Origin: CAVVTR01 sp963751245
Lineage (GTDB): Bacteria; Acidobacteriota; Thermoanaerobaculia; Thermoanaerobaculales; Thermoanaerobaculaceae
Length of the DNA stretch: 64,000 nucleotides
Direction: 5' to 3'
NCBI GenBank assembly: GCA_963751245.1
Contig: CAVVTR010000006.1
Coordinates: 1-64,000, forward strand
Shown: positions 53,858 to 60,412 of the stretch, in pieces
How the letters are laid out: each line of letters opens with the position of its first letter
Numbering within the stretch: position 1 is the stretch's first letter
Made by a program: the position numbers and the translations under genes
Notes under the pieces: model-generated
Database searches by the model: none
What the model saw: only the letters and a program-made list of their open reading frames with translations
Told to the model about the DNA's origin: nothing

Positions 53858-54256
53858 GTGCCCTTGAACATCGTCCTTCTCGACGACGGTGAAGGGATTC
53901 TCTACCAGTGCTCGGGGGTCCTGAGCGGAGCCGAGATCATCAGCGCCAACCAGGAGCTGCTCGCCTCGCCCGCCCGGCGGCGGGGCCGCCGCTACGGTCT
54001 CGTGGACTGCTCGGCCGTCGCCTCCGTGGAGATCTCCACCGCGGAGCTCCGCGCCCTCGCCGACCAGGACGCCCGGCTCGCGGCGGAGGCGAGGATCCCG
54101 ATCCTGCTCGCCGTGGTCGCCCCGGGGGACCTCGGCTACGGGCTCGCCCGCATGTGGCAGGCGTTCGCCCAGGGCATCTGGTGGCGCGCGGAGGTCTTCC
54201 GGGACCGCCCCGCCGCCGAGCGATGGATCCGGGAGACCTTGGCCGGGAGCCGCTGA
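53858..54256 (+). CDS. STAS/SpoIIAA-like small protein
   Basis: A 132-residue protein with alternating strands and helices (VLLDDGEGILYQCSGVLSG, YGLVDCSAVASVEISTAELR, IPILLAVVAPGDLGYGLARM). This resembles STAS or SpoIIAA-like regulatory proteins, but no phosphorylatable serine is certain. The start is unclear: GTG at 53858 fits the conserved beginning, while an ATG at 53783 would add 25 unlike residues. TATACT at 53791-53796 may be a -10 box. A short GC hairpin (53741-53759) precedes it. Confidence 0.5.
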   Translation: MPLNIVLLDDGEGILYQCSGVLSGAEIISANQELLASPARRRGRRYGLVDCSAVASVEISTAELRALADQDARLAAEARIPILLAVVAPGDLGYGLARMWQAFAQGIWWRAEVFRDRPAAERWIRETLAGSR

Positions 54257-54532
54257 AGGGGACCGCGGGACCAGACCGGCGACGGCACCCTCCGCTGACC
54301 GGCCCGCCGGTGCGCCGCCGCCGGAAAGACAGCAGCCGCTGGGAGCACGGCAGGTGCGCGCCGCCGCGGAGGCCCGTCCGGAGACCCGCCGCAACGTCCC
54401 GGGCCCGGGGCGACGAGGCCGCTGCTATCATGGAGCTACAGAGCGAGAAGGGGATCCGGGAAGGCGAGGCGGCGGGGACCTCGTCCTTCAGCCGACCGCT
54501 CCGGCGCGGGGCGGCGGCGCCGGGAGGGTCCG

Positions 54533-54842
54533 GTGAGCGGCGAAGCCGGGAGAATCGGGATCATCGGGGTCGCGCAGGTCGCCCAGGGCGCCGGGGATGA
54601 CGCTCCTCGACGGCGGCGGCGTGCGGCTGCTCCTCGGGGACCGGACCGGGAGGGAGCTCCGTCGCGTCCTTTCGGGTCTGCGACATCGACGCGGCCTTCG
54701 CCGGGATCGCGGGCCGGGCGCCGCCGTACGGGAGAGGCCCCGCCTCGTGCCGCGGCTCGCCGGCCGGGAGGTGCGGGTGGCGGTCTTTGCCGATCCCCAC
54801 GGAGACGCCCTGGCGCTCATGAGCGAGACGCGCGGGAGCTGA
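54533..54842 (+). pseudogene. Broken VOC/glyoxalase-like gene
   Basis: Three frames together read as one VOC-superfamily protein. GVAQVAQGA is followed by MTLLDGGGVRLLLGDR (frame of 54597), then VASFRVCDIDAAFAGIAGRA in another frame, then LVPRLAGREVRVAVFADPHG and ALALMSE. Relative to related VOC proteins about 20 codons are missing after the start, and two compensating shifts lie between 54655 and 54740. Both kinds of damage together suggest decay. An intact VOC gene follows at 54871, probably from the same family. Confidence 0.7.
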
Positions 54843-54870
54843 GGCGCGTCCCGGGGCGAAGGAGGGCGAG

Positions 54871-55263
54871 ATGACCGGCCCGTGCAGGAAACAGCTCGGT
54901 GCCGTCGGCTGGCTCGACATGACGGTGGAGCGCGCCGGGGAGGCGCGGGAGTTCTACGAGGCCGTCGTGGGGTGGACGTCCAGCGACGTGGACATGGGCA
55001 CCTACTGCGACTTTGCCATGCACTCGCCGGCGTCGGGGCAGGCCGTGGCCGGGATCTGCCACGCGCGCGGGGTGAACGAGCAGCTGCCCCGCGGCGTGTG
55101 GCTTCCCTACGTCGTCGTGGAGGACGTGGACCGCAGCGCGCGGCGGTGCCGGGAGCTCGGCGGAACGGTCGTCGTGGAGCCGACGGACGTTCCCGGCCAG
55201 GGCCGGTACTGCGTTCTGAGGGACCCGTTCGGCGCGCTCATCGCCGTGGGGAGGTTCGAGTGA
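54871..55263 (+). CDS. VOC-superfamily (glyoxalase-like) protein
   Basis: A 130-residue protein with the two-module VOC fold: VGWLDMTVERAGEAREFYE and WTSSDVDMGTYCDFAM in the first, VVVEDVDRSARRCRELG and YCVLRDPFGALIAVGRFE in the second. Members bind a metal in the fold's cup and include glyoxalases, resistance proteins and dioxygenases. Here the substrate is unknown. ATG at 54871 follows GGAGG. It overlaps the next small gene by one base of the stop. Confidence 0.8.
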   Translation: MTGPCRKQLGAVGWLDMTVERAGEAREFYEAVVGWTSSDVDMGTYCDFAMHSPASGQAVAGICHARGVNEQLPRGVWLPYVVVEDVDRSARRCRELGGTVVVEPTDVPGQGRYCVLRDPFGALIAVGRFE

Positions 55264-55469
55264 GCCCCGCGGAGCGGGCCTCGGCGCCGGTGAGGACCCT
55301 GGCGCTCGTGATCGCCTTCGTCGTGGTCCTGGCCGTCGACTGGAGCGCCCTCCGGGAGATCCTGAAGGGTGACCGCGCCGCCGCCGACGCGACGGGGGCC
55401 CTCGTCCTGACGGCCGCCCTGGCGGTGACCGCGGTCCTCGTCATCCGGCGCCTGCGCCGCCGGACGTGA
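55260..55469 (+). CDS. Small two-helix membrane protein
   Basis: A 69-residue frame beginning GTG at 55260 in the stop of the VOC gene (GTGA), with two hydrophobic segments (TLALVIAFVVVLAVDW and ALVLTAALAVTAVLVI) and a basic C-terminus. The coupling to the VOC gene supports it being real. I do not recognise a family. Confidence 0.5.
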   Translation: MSPAERASAPVRTLALVIAFVVVLAVDWSALREILKGDRAAADATGALVLTAALAVTAVLVIRRLRRRT

Positions 55470-55540
55470 TCGCCGCCGGGCCGCCGCGCGGCGCGGGCCC
55501 TCTCGAGCGATCACGGAGCGGCGGCGGATGCTTCGGTGTC

Positions 55541-55587
55541 CCGGAGGGGTGGCCGAGCGGTCGAAGGCAGCGGTCTTGAAAACCGCC
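55541..55587 (+). pseudogene. Truncated tRNA-Ser, 5' half only
   Basis: 47 bases are identical to 55776-55822 of the intact tRNA-Ser. They cover two bases of leader, acceptor 5' arm, D-arm and the whole anticodon arm, and stop before the variable arm. The rest is replaced by the 116-nt repeat S1. It cannot form a functional tRNA. Confidence 0.85.
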
Positions 55588-55592
55588 CGCCT

Positions 55593-55708
55593 CGCGGAGG
55601 GCGGGGCGGGTGGCGAGAAGCGGCCTGAGGCCCGGCGCCCGGAGCCGCGGGCGGGGGCGAGGGGGCTGGCCTCGGCGGCCGCCCGGGCACCCCGGGATCC
55701 AGCCCGCC
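55593..55708 (+). repeat. 116-nt repeat, copy S1 (after the truncated tRNA)
   Basis: S1 begins cgcggagg and ends cagcccgcc, the same as copy S2 at 55989-56104, and has the same length. By eye the last 66 positions agree at about 79 %. It starts six bases after the truncated tRNA-Ser. It has no coding frame that I trust. Confidence 0.75.
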
Positions 55709-55777
55709 CAAAGCCGGTGGCCACGGTGGCGCCGTGTTGAGAGAGAGCCCCGGAAAATCGTATTCTTCAAGACCCCC

Positions 55778-55865
55778 GGAGGGGTGGCCGAGCGGTCGAA
55801 GGCAGCGGTCTTGAAAACCGCCAGGGTGCAAGCCCTCATGGGTTCGAATCCCATCCCCTCCGCCA
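55778..55865 (+). tRNA. tRNA-Ser (anticodon TGA)
   Basis: The acceptor stem GGAGGGG pairs with CCCCTCC (55855-55861), followed by discriminator G and an encoded CCA. The anticodon loop CTTGAAA holds TGA for serine codon UCA. A long variable arm (agggtgcaagccct) and the T-arm GGGTTCGAATCCC are complete. The G73 discriminator and long variable arm are the serine identity elements. Confidence 0.95.
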
Positions 55866-55918
55866 TCTCCGCCTCCCCGAGGGCGTCCAACAGAGCGTGA
55901 AGACCACGTTGCCTTGTC

Positions 55919-56122
55919 GAGGGGATGGGTGAGAACCCATGTCGGGCGGGTGTGGTGGTCGGCGTGCGGGCGGGGGAGGGTTCGACCGCGCGGAGGCAGG
56001 GCGGGTGGCGCGACGCGGCCTGGGGCCTGTTCGACCGGAGCCGCGGGTGGGGGGCTGGAGGCTGGCCTCAGCCATCGCCCGAGCAAGACGGGATTCAGCC
56101 CGCCATCCCATCCCCTCCGCCA
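55919..56122. repeat. Foldback-ended element holding S2 and a tRNA-Ser 3' end
   Basis: The inverted 11-mer GAGGGGATGGG (55919-55929) faces CCCATCCCCTC (56107-56117) and encloses repeat copy S2 (55989-56104). The right end, 56105-56122, is an exact copy of the last 18 bases of the tRNA-Ser including CCA. The left end looks like the same tRNA end in reverse. The whole 204-base unit resembles a small non-autonomous element derived from tRNA ends, or the scar of tRNA recombination. Confidence 0.6.
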
Positions 56123-56131
56123 CCCCGCGCC

Positions 56132-56581
56132 TCACTCCCTCTTCAGCGCTTCCGCCAGCTCCTCCGGTTCGGCCGTGGGAACCACCACCGTGGCCTGCCC
56201 CGCGCCTGCTTCGAGCTCGATGACGACCTCCTGCCGGGCGTAGTGCCGGCGCCAGCCGGAGACCGGCCGGAAGGTTGCCGAGCGTACACCCCAGGCCGGA
56301 TAGGCTCGGGCGAACGGCCCGAAGCCGGCGCGGAGGGTCGTACGGGTCACCACCGTCTCGTAGTGACCGGCGCGCCACGACACCACGAGAGCGATACCGC
56401 CGAGGGTGAGCAGGATGCCGGCGACGATCTCGAGAGCGGATCGCCGGGCAGCGCCCGCCGCGAGCACGAGGCCGATCACCACGAGCACCGCGGTGAAGCT
56501 CCACAGCAGAACCTGCGGTCCGGTGCCGAGCCGCAGACGCTCGTAGTAGCGCGGGACCTCTTCCGCCTTTGCCCTGTTCAT
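56132..56581 (-). CDS. Two-helix membrane protein of unknown function
   Basis: A 149-residue protein with two membrane helices near the N-terminus (VLLWSFTAVLVVIGLVLAAG and LEIVAGILLTLGGIALVVSW) and a C-terminal PH-like beta domain (YETVVTRTTLRAGFG, RQEVVIELEAGAGQATVVV). GGGAGG lies 10 bases before the ATG at 56581. The end lies ten bases from the tRNA-derived element. It is divergent from the AEC transporter. Confidence 0.7.
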   Translation of the reverse strand: MNRAKAEEVPRYYERLRLGTGPQVLLWSFTAVLVVIGLVLAAGAARRSALEIVAGILLTLGGIALVVSWRAGHYETVVTRTTLRAGFGPFARAYPAWGVRSATFRPVSGWRRHYARQEVVIELEAGAGQATVVVPTAEPEELAEALKRE

Positions 56582-56714
56582 GGTGGTCTCGCCTCCCTCC
56601 CGTGGGCAACGTGCAAAGCTCGAACATCCATTCTGCCACCTCGGTGGCGGCGTCCGGCGAAAACAGGCGCCCTTCGGGTGTGCCCCTGCAGGGGATGGCG
56701 TAGACTGCACCGCC

Positions 56715-57635
56715 ATGACCGTGCTGTCGGGGCTCGTTCCCGTCTTCCTGATCCTCGCCCTCGGGGTCGCGGCCCGTCAGTGGGGTCTGCTCGGGGAGTC
56801 CGCCGCCGTGGGGCTCAATCGCCTGGTTGCCAACCTGGCGCTGCCTGCGCTCCTCGTCGTCAAGATCGGGACCTCGCGTCTCGACACGAGCTTCTCGGCG
56901 CCCCTCGTGGCCGGGACCGTGCTGGTGACGGTCCTGACCACCGTCGTGGGTCTCGCCGTGGCGGGCATCTGGAGACTGCCGCGCGCCCAGCGCGGTGTGC
57001 TCGCCCAGGCGGGCATGCGGGGCAACCTGGCGTACGTGGCCTTCCCGGTGGTCCTGGCGACCCTGGGCGACGCCGCGCTGAGCCAGGCGGCGGTCACCGC
57101 CGCCGTGCTGATCCCGGTGATGAACCTGCTGGCGGTGGGTGTCCTGGAGGTGAACCGGGGCGAGGCATCGGCAGGGGTGACGGCGCTGGCGGCGCGGGTC
57201 CTCGCCAACCCCCTCGTGCTGGCCGCGCTGGCCGGGCTGATCCTGGCGGGCGCCCACTGGCAGCCGTGGGCCTGGCTGCGGAGCACGCTGGAGATCCTCG
57301 CCGACTTCGCGCTTCCCGGCGCCCTGCTGGCCCTCGGGGCGGAGCTGCAGCTGCGTCGCTGGCGGGGCGTGTGGAGGCCGACGGCGGTCGCGTCGGTGCT
57401 CAAGCTGGTGGTCCTTCCAGCGGTGGGGTGGTGGGTGCTTCGCGCTTTCGGCGTGGGCGGGGTGAGCTTCTCGGTGGGTCTGCTGCTCCTGGCCGCGCCC
57501 ACCGCCGTGGCCTCGTACCCGGTGGCCGCCGAGCTGGGGGGCGACACCGACCTGGCAGGATCCTGCGTGGTGGTGACCACCGTGGGTGCCTTCGCGGCCT
57601 ACGTCGGCTGGGCGTTGCTGCTCCCCGTGCGGTGA
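56715..57635 (+). CDS. AEC-family (auxin efflux carrier) transporter
   Basis: A 306-residue protein with about ten helices and the AEC pattern: LVPVFLILALGVAARQWGL and AAVGLNRLVANLALPALLV in the first five, then MRGNLAYVAFPVVLATLGD and KLVVLPAVGWWVLRAFG, TAVASYPVAAELGGDTDLAG in the second. Bacterial members export organic acids such as malate or malonate. ATG at 56715; TAGACT at 56701 is a weak -10 box. Confidence 0.85.
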   Translation: MTVLSGLVPVFLILALGVAARQWGLLGESAAVGLNRLVANLALPALLVVKIGTSRLDTSFSAPLVAGTVLVTVLTTVVGLAVAGIWRLPRAQRGVLAQAGMRGNLAYVAFPVVLATLGDAALSQAAVTAAVLIPVMNLLAVGVLEVNRGEASAGVTALAARVLANPLVLAALAGLILAGAHWQPWAWLRSTLEILADFALPGALLALGAELQLRRWRGVWRPTAVASVLKLVVLPAVGWWVLRAFGVGGVSFSVGLLLLAAPTAVASYPVAAELGGDTDLAGSCVVVTTVGAFAAYVGWALLLPVR

Positions 57636-57648
57636 GCGCGGGGTCCGG

Positions 57649-57834
57649 TCAGGGCTCCTCCGGCATGACGATCCACAGGACGATGTAGACGAGGATGCCG
57701 GGGAAGGCCACCGAGAGGATGGAGAGCAGGACGTAGAGCACACGGACCACGGTGGGGTCCCAGCCGAGCCACTCGGCGATGCCGCCGCAGACGCCAGCGA
57801 TGACGCGGTGACGGCGCGAACGAGACAGGGGCAT
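57649..57834 (-). CDS. PspC-domain membrane protein
   Basis: A 61-residue protein consisting of one PspC domain: RHRVIAGVCGGIAEWLGWD and VLYVLLSILSVAFPGILVYI. It contains one membrane helix and resembles the phage-shock PspC and its relatives in envelope-stress modules. No other psp gene is near. It converges with the AEC transporter (13-base gap) and is divergent from the sirtuin. Confidence 0.85.
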   Translation of the reverse strand: MPLSRSRRHRVIAGVCGGIAEWLGWDPTVVRVLYVLLSILSVAFPGILVYIVLWIVMPEEP

Positions 57835-57902
57835 CGTTTCCCTCCCGGAAGGATTGTAGTCGACGCGGGCGGCGGGTGCCCGGCCTGGTTACAATGAGGC
57901 TC

Positions 57903-58652
57903 ATGACCAAGGGCGATGTCGAGAGGGCGGCGGCTCTGCTGGGCCGCGCATCGGCGGTGGTGGTGATGACAGGCGCCGGAGTCTCGGCGGAGAGCGGCGT
58001 ACCGACGTTCAGGGGCGCCGGTGGCCTGTGGGAGGGGCACCCGGTCGAGGAGGTGGCCAGTCCCCGGGGTTTCTTTGCCGACCCAGGCACGGTGTGGAGG
58101 TTCTACGACCAGCGCCGGCAGAACCTCGCGGCAGTGACCCCGAACCCCGCCCACCGGGTGGTGGCGGCGTGGCAGGACCGATTCCCGCACTTCACCCTGG
58201 TGACGCAGAACGTGGACGGCCTGCACCAGGCTGCCGGCTCGCGGCGCGTGCTGGAGATCCACGGCAACATCTGGCGTATCCGCTGCGTGTCGTGCGGGGC
58301 GGAGCGCGAGGACCGGCGGGGCAGCCTTCCGGAGCTGCCACCCCGCTGCGCGGTCTGTGGCGCTCTGGAACGGCCGGGGGTGGTGTGGTTCGGCGAGTAC
58401 CTGCCTGCGGACACCGTGGGCGAGGCCATCGAGGCGGCGGAGTCCTGCGAGGCGCTGGTGGTGGTCGGGACCTCGGCGGTGGTGTACCCGGCGGCCGGCC
58501 TGGTGGAGGTGGCCGCGAGGCACGGCGCCGCGGTGATCGAGGTGAACCCCGAGGCGAGCGCCCTGGCGCACCTGGCCGACGTGGCGCTGCGGGGGCCGGC
58601 CGGCGTGGTTCTGCCGGAGGTGGACGCGCTGCTGGGAGGGAGCGGACCGTGA
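57903..58652 (+). CDS. cobB: Sirtuin NAD-dependent deacylase
   Basis: Sirtuins remove acyl groups from lysine with NAD. The 249-residue product has GAGVSAESGVPTFRG, TQNVDGLHQAAG, the catalytic histidine in EIHGNIW, four zinc cysteines (CVSCGA and CAVCGA), and VVGTSAVVYPAA and VNPEAS near the end. The sequence resembles the CobB desuccinylase/deacetylase class. ATG at 57903 is preceded by GAGG; TACAAT at 57890-57895 would give an almost leaderless message. Its stop overlaps the radC start (GTGA). Confidence 0.93.
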   Translation: MTKGDVERAAALLGRASAVVVMTGAGVSAESGVPTFRGAGGLWEGHPVEEVASPRGFFADPGTVWRFYDQRRQNLAAVTPNPAHRVVAAWQDRFPHFTLVTQNVDGLHQAAGSRRVLEIHGNIWRIRCVSCGAEREDRRGSLPELPPRCAVCGALERPGVVWFGEYLPADTVGEAIEAAESCEALVVVGTSAVVYPAAGLVEVAARHGAAVIEVNPEASALAHLADVALRGPAGVVLPEVDALLGGSGP

Positions 58653-59332
58653 AGGTGAGCGAGGTGGCGGTGCCGGAACGACCGCGAGAGAAGCTGCTCG
58701 CGAGGGGGCCCATGGCCCTCGACGACCACGAGCTCCTCGCCGTCCTGCTGCGGACTGGAACGGTCGGCACGTCGGTGCTGGAGCTGTCGCGGCAGTGGCT
58801 GGAAGACGTCGGCGGCCTGGAGGGGCTCGCCGGCATGAGCCCGGGACAGATCATGGGGCGCAACGGTGTAGGTCCCGCCAAGGGCGCCGTGCTGGCGGCC
58901 GCCCTCGAGCTGGGCGCCCGGCTGGCCAGGCGGCGTCTGGAGGACCGGCCGGTGCTGGACCGCCCCGACGCCGTGGCGGAGTACCTGGCGCGCTCCACCG
59001 CGGCGGCGCGCGTGGAGGTGTTCGGCTGCCTGTCGCTGGACGCGAGGAACAGGCTCATCCGCCTCCACGAGCTGCACCGCGGGGCCCGGGCGCACTCGGA
59101 CGTGGAGCCGGGAGAGGTGTTCCACCGCGCCATCATCGACAACGCCCACGGCGTCATCCTGTGGCACACCCACCCCTCGGGGGACCCGAGCCCCAGCGAG
59201 GACGACGTGGCGTTGACCCGGCGCCTGGCCCAGGCGGGCCGGCTGCTCAACGTGGCGGTGCTCGACCACCTCGTTGTGGGGAACGGCGGCTGGGTCTCCC
59301 TCAGACAGCGCGGCGTGCTGCCGGTCGGCTGA
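58649..59332 (+). CDS. radC: RadC-family JAMM-domain protein
   Basis: A 227-residue protein with the RadC layout: a helix-hairpin-helix-like start (LARGPMALDDHELLAVLLRTG, MSPGQIMGRNGVGPAKGAVL) and a JAMM metalloprotease-like domain with HTHPSGDPSPSEDD (zinc motif HxH...D). The family's role in DNA repair is unclear. GTG at 58649 overlaps the sirtuin stop, so the genes are coupled. Confidence 0.92.
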   Translation: MKVSEVAVPERPREKLLARGPMALDDHELLAVLLRTGTVGTSVLELSRQWLEDVGGLEGLAGMSPGQIMGRNGVGPAKGAVLAAALELGARLARRRLEDRPVLDRPDAVAEYLARSTAAARVEVFGCLSLDARNRLIRLHELHRGARAHSDVEPGEVFHRAIIDNAHGVILWHTHPSGDPSPSEDDVALTRRLAQAGRLLNVAVLDHLVVGNGGWVSLRQRGVLPVG

Positions 59333-59354
59333 GGGCTGAGCGGGTGCCCGGAAG

Positions 59355-59386
59355 CACGAAGCCCCGGCGCGGGCCGGGGCTTCGTG
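59355..59386. terminator. Bidirectional hairpin between radC and the DHOD-like gene
   Basis: A perfect 13-bp stem (cacgaagccccgg) closes a six-base loop between two converging genes, 22 bases after the radC stop and 19 bases from the other stop. Confidence 0.8.
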
Positions 59387-59404
59387 AGTGATCGTCGGGG
59401 TGCG

Positions 59405-60400
59405 TCAGAGGTTCCGCCAGCTCTGCAGGATGCGCATGTAGTTGGCGCGTTCGATGGCCTCCGGATTGGGCGACCGCTGGTGGCTCATGCTGGCGTGCAT
59501 CTCGGACAGCGATGCGTACTCGTGCTCCTCCATCCAGGCCGTCATTCCCTCGCGCAGGGCGGCGAGGTGACCGGGACCTTGCTGGAGCAGGGCGGACACG
59601 ACCTGGACCGCGTCGGCGCCGGCCATCACGGCCTTGACCGCATCGAGGGGAGTGTGGACGCCGCCGCTTACCGCCAGGGAGGCGCGGACGTTGCCGGAGA
59701 GGATCGCCAGCCAGCGCAGGCGGAGCAGGAGCTCGGACGAGTCCGACAGGTTGAGGGTCGGCGTGATCTCCAGGTTCTCGACGTCGATGTCCGGCTGGTA
59801 GAACCGGTTGAAGAGCACCAGGCCGTTGGTCCCGAGCTCGTCGAGCTGATGGACGAGGTGGGGCAGCGACGAGTAGTAGGGGGAGAGCTTCACCGCCACG
59901 GGGATCGTCAGCGCCGTCTTGACGGTGCGGACGACATCGAGGACGCGGTTCTCCACCGCGTCGGACGCCTCCCACGAGTGCGTGGCGAGGTAGTAGACGT
60001 TGAGCTCGAGGGCGTCGGCGCCGGCGTCCTGGAGGAGCTTCGCGTAGTCGAGCCACCCCGACGCCGTGGTGCCGTTGAGGGAGGCGATGACGGGCACCGC
60101 CACGGCGGCCTTGACGCGGCGCACGTGCTCCAGGTAGGGCTCCGGTCCAAGGGCGAAGTCCTTGGGCCCGGGGAAATAGGAGAGCGCCTCTGCGAAGGAG
60201 TCGGCGTGCATTTCCATGTCGAGGATGGTTCCCACCTGCTCGCGCGTGATCTGCTCCTCGAAGAGCGAGTGCATCACGATGGCGGCCGCCCCGGCGTCCT
60301 CGAGGAGCTTCACGTTGTCGAGGTCGTCGACGAGGGGCGACGCCCCGGGCATGAAGGGGTGGGGGAGCCGCAGGCCGAGATAGGTCGTTGACAGGTCCAT
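59405..60400 (-). CDS. Dihydroorotate-dehydrogenase-like protein
   Basis: A 331-residue TIM-barrel flavoprotein of the PyrD group: LGLRLPHPFMPGASPLV, AGAAAIVMHSLFEEQI, VIASLNGTTASGWLDYAKLL, ALELNVYYLATHS and VAVKLSPYYSSL. The residue pattern differs from true PyrD over the orotate site, and such proteins often sit beside nifJ; here the gap to nifJ is 12 bases on the same strand. The role may be linked to PFOR electron flow rather than to pyrimidine synthesis. The ATG at 60400 is preceded by GGGAGG. Confidence 0.88.
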   Translation of the reverse strand: MDLSTTYLGLRLPHPFMPGASPLVDDLDNVKLLEDAGAAAIVMHSLFEEQITREQVGTILDMEMHADSFAEALSYFPGPKDFALGPEPYLEHVRRVKAAVAVPVIASLNGTTASGWLDYAKLLQDAGADALELNVYYLATHSWEASDAVENRVLDVVRTVKTALTIPVAVKLSPYYSSLPHLVHQLDELGTNGLVLFNRFYQPDIDVENLEITPTLNLSDSSELLLRLRWLAILSGNVRASLAVSGGVHTPLDAVKAVMAGADAVQVVSALLQQGPGHLAALREGMTAWMEEHEYASLSEMHASMSHQRSPNPEAIERANYMRILQSWRNL

Positions 60401-60412
60401 GATGCCTCCCTC

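Noticed and set aside
54250..54530. Additional gene between the STAS-like and VOC genes
   Set aside because: Frames here are Arg/Pro-rich, overlap on both strands and resemble no known protein.
55541..55600. A second functional tRNA-Ser
   Set aside because: Only the 5' half is present; the variable arm, T-arm and acceptor 3' strand are missing.
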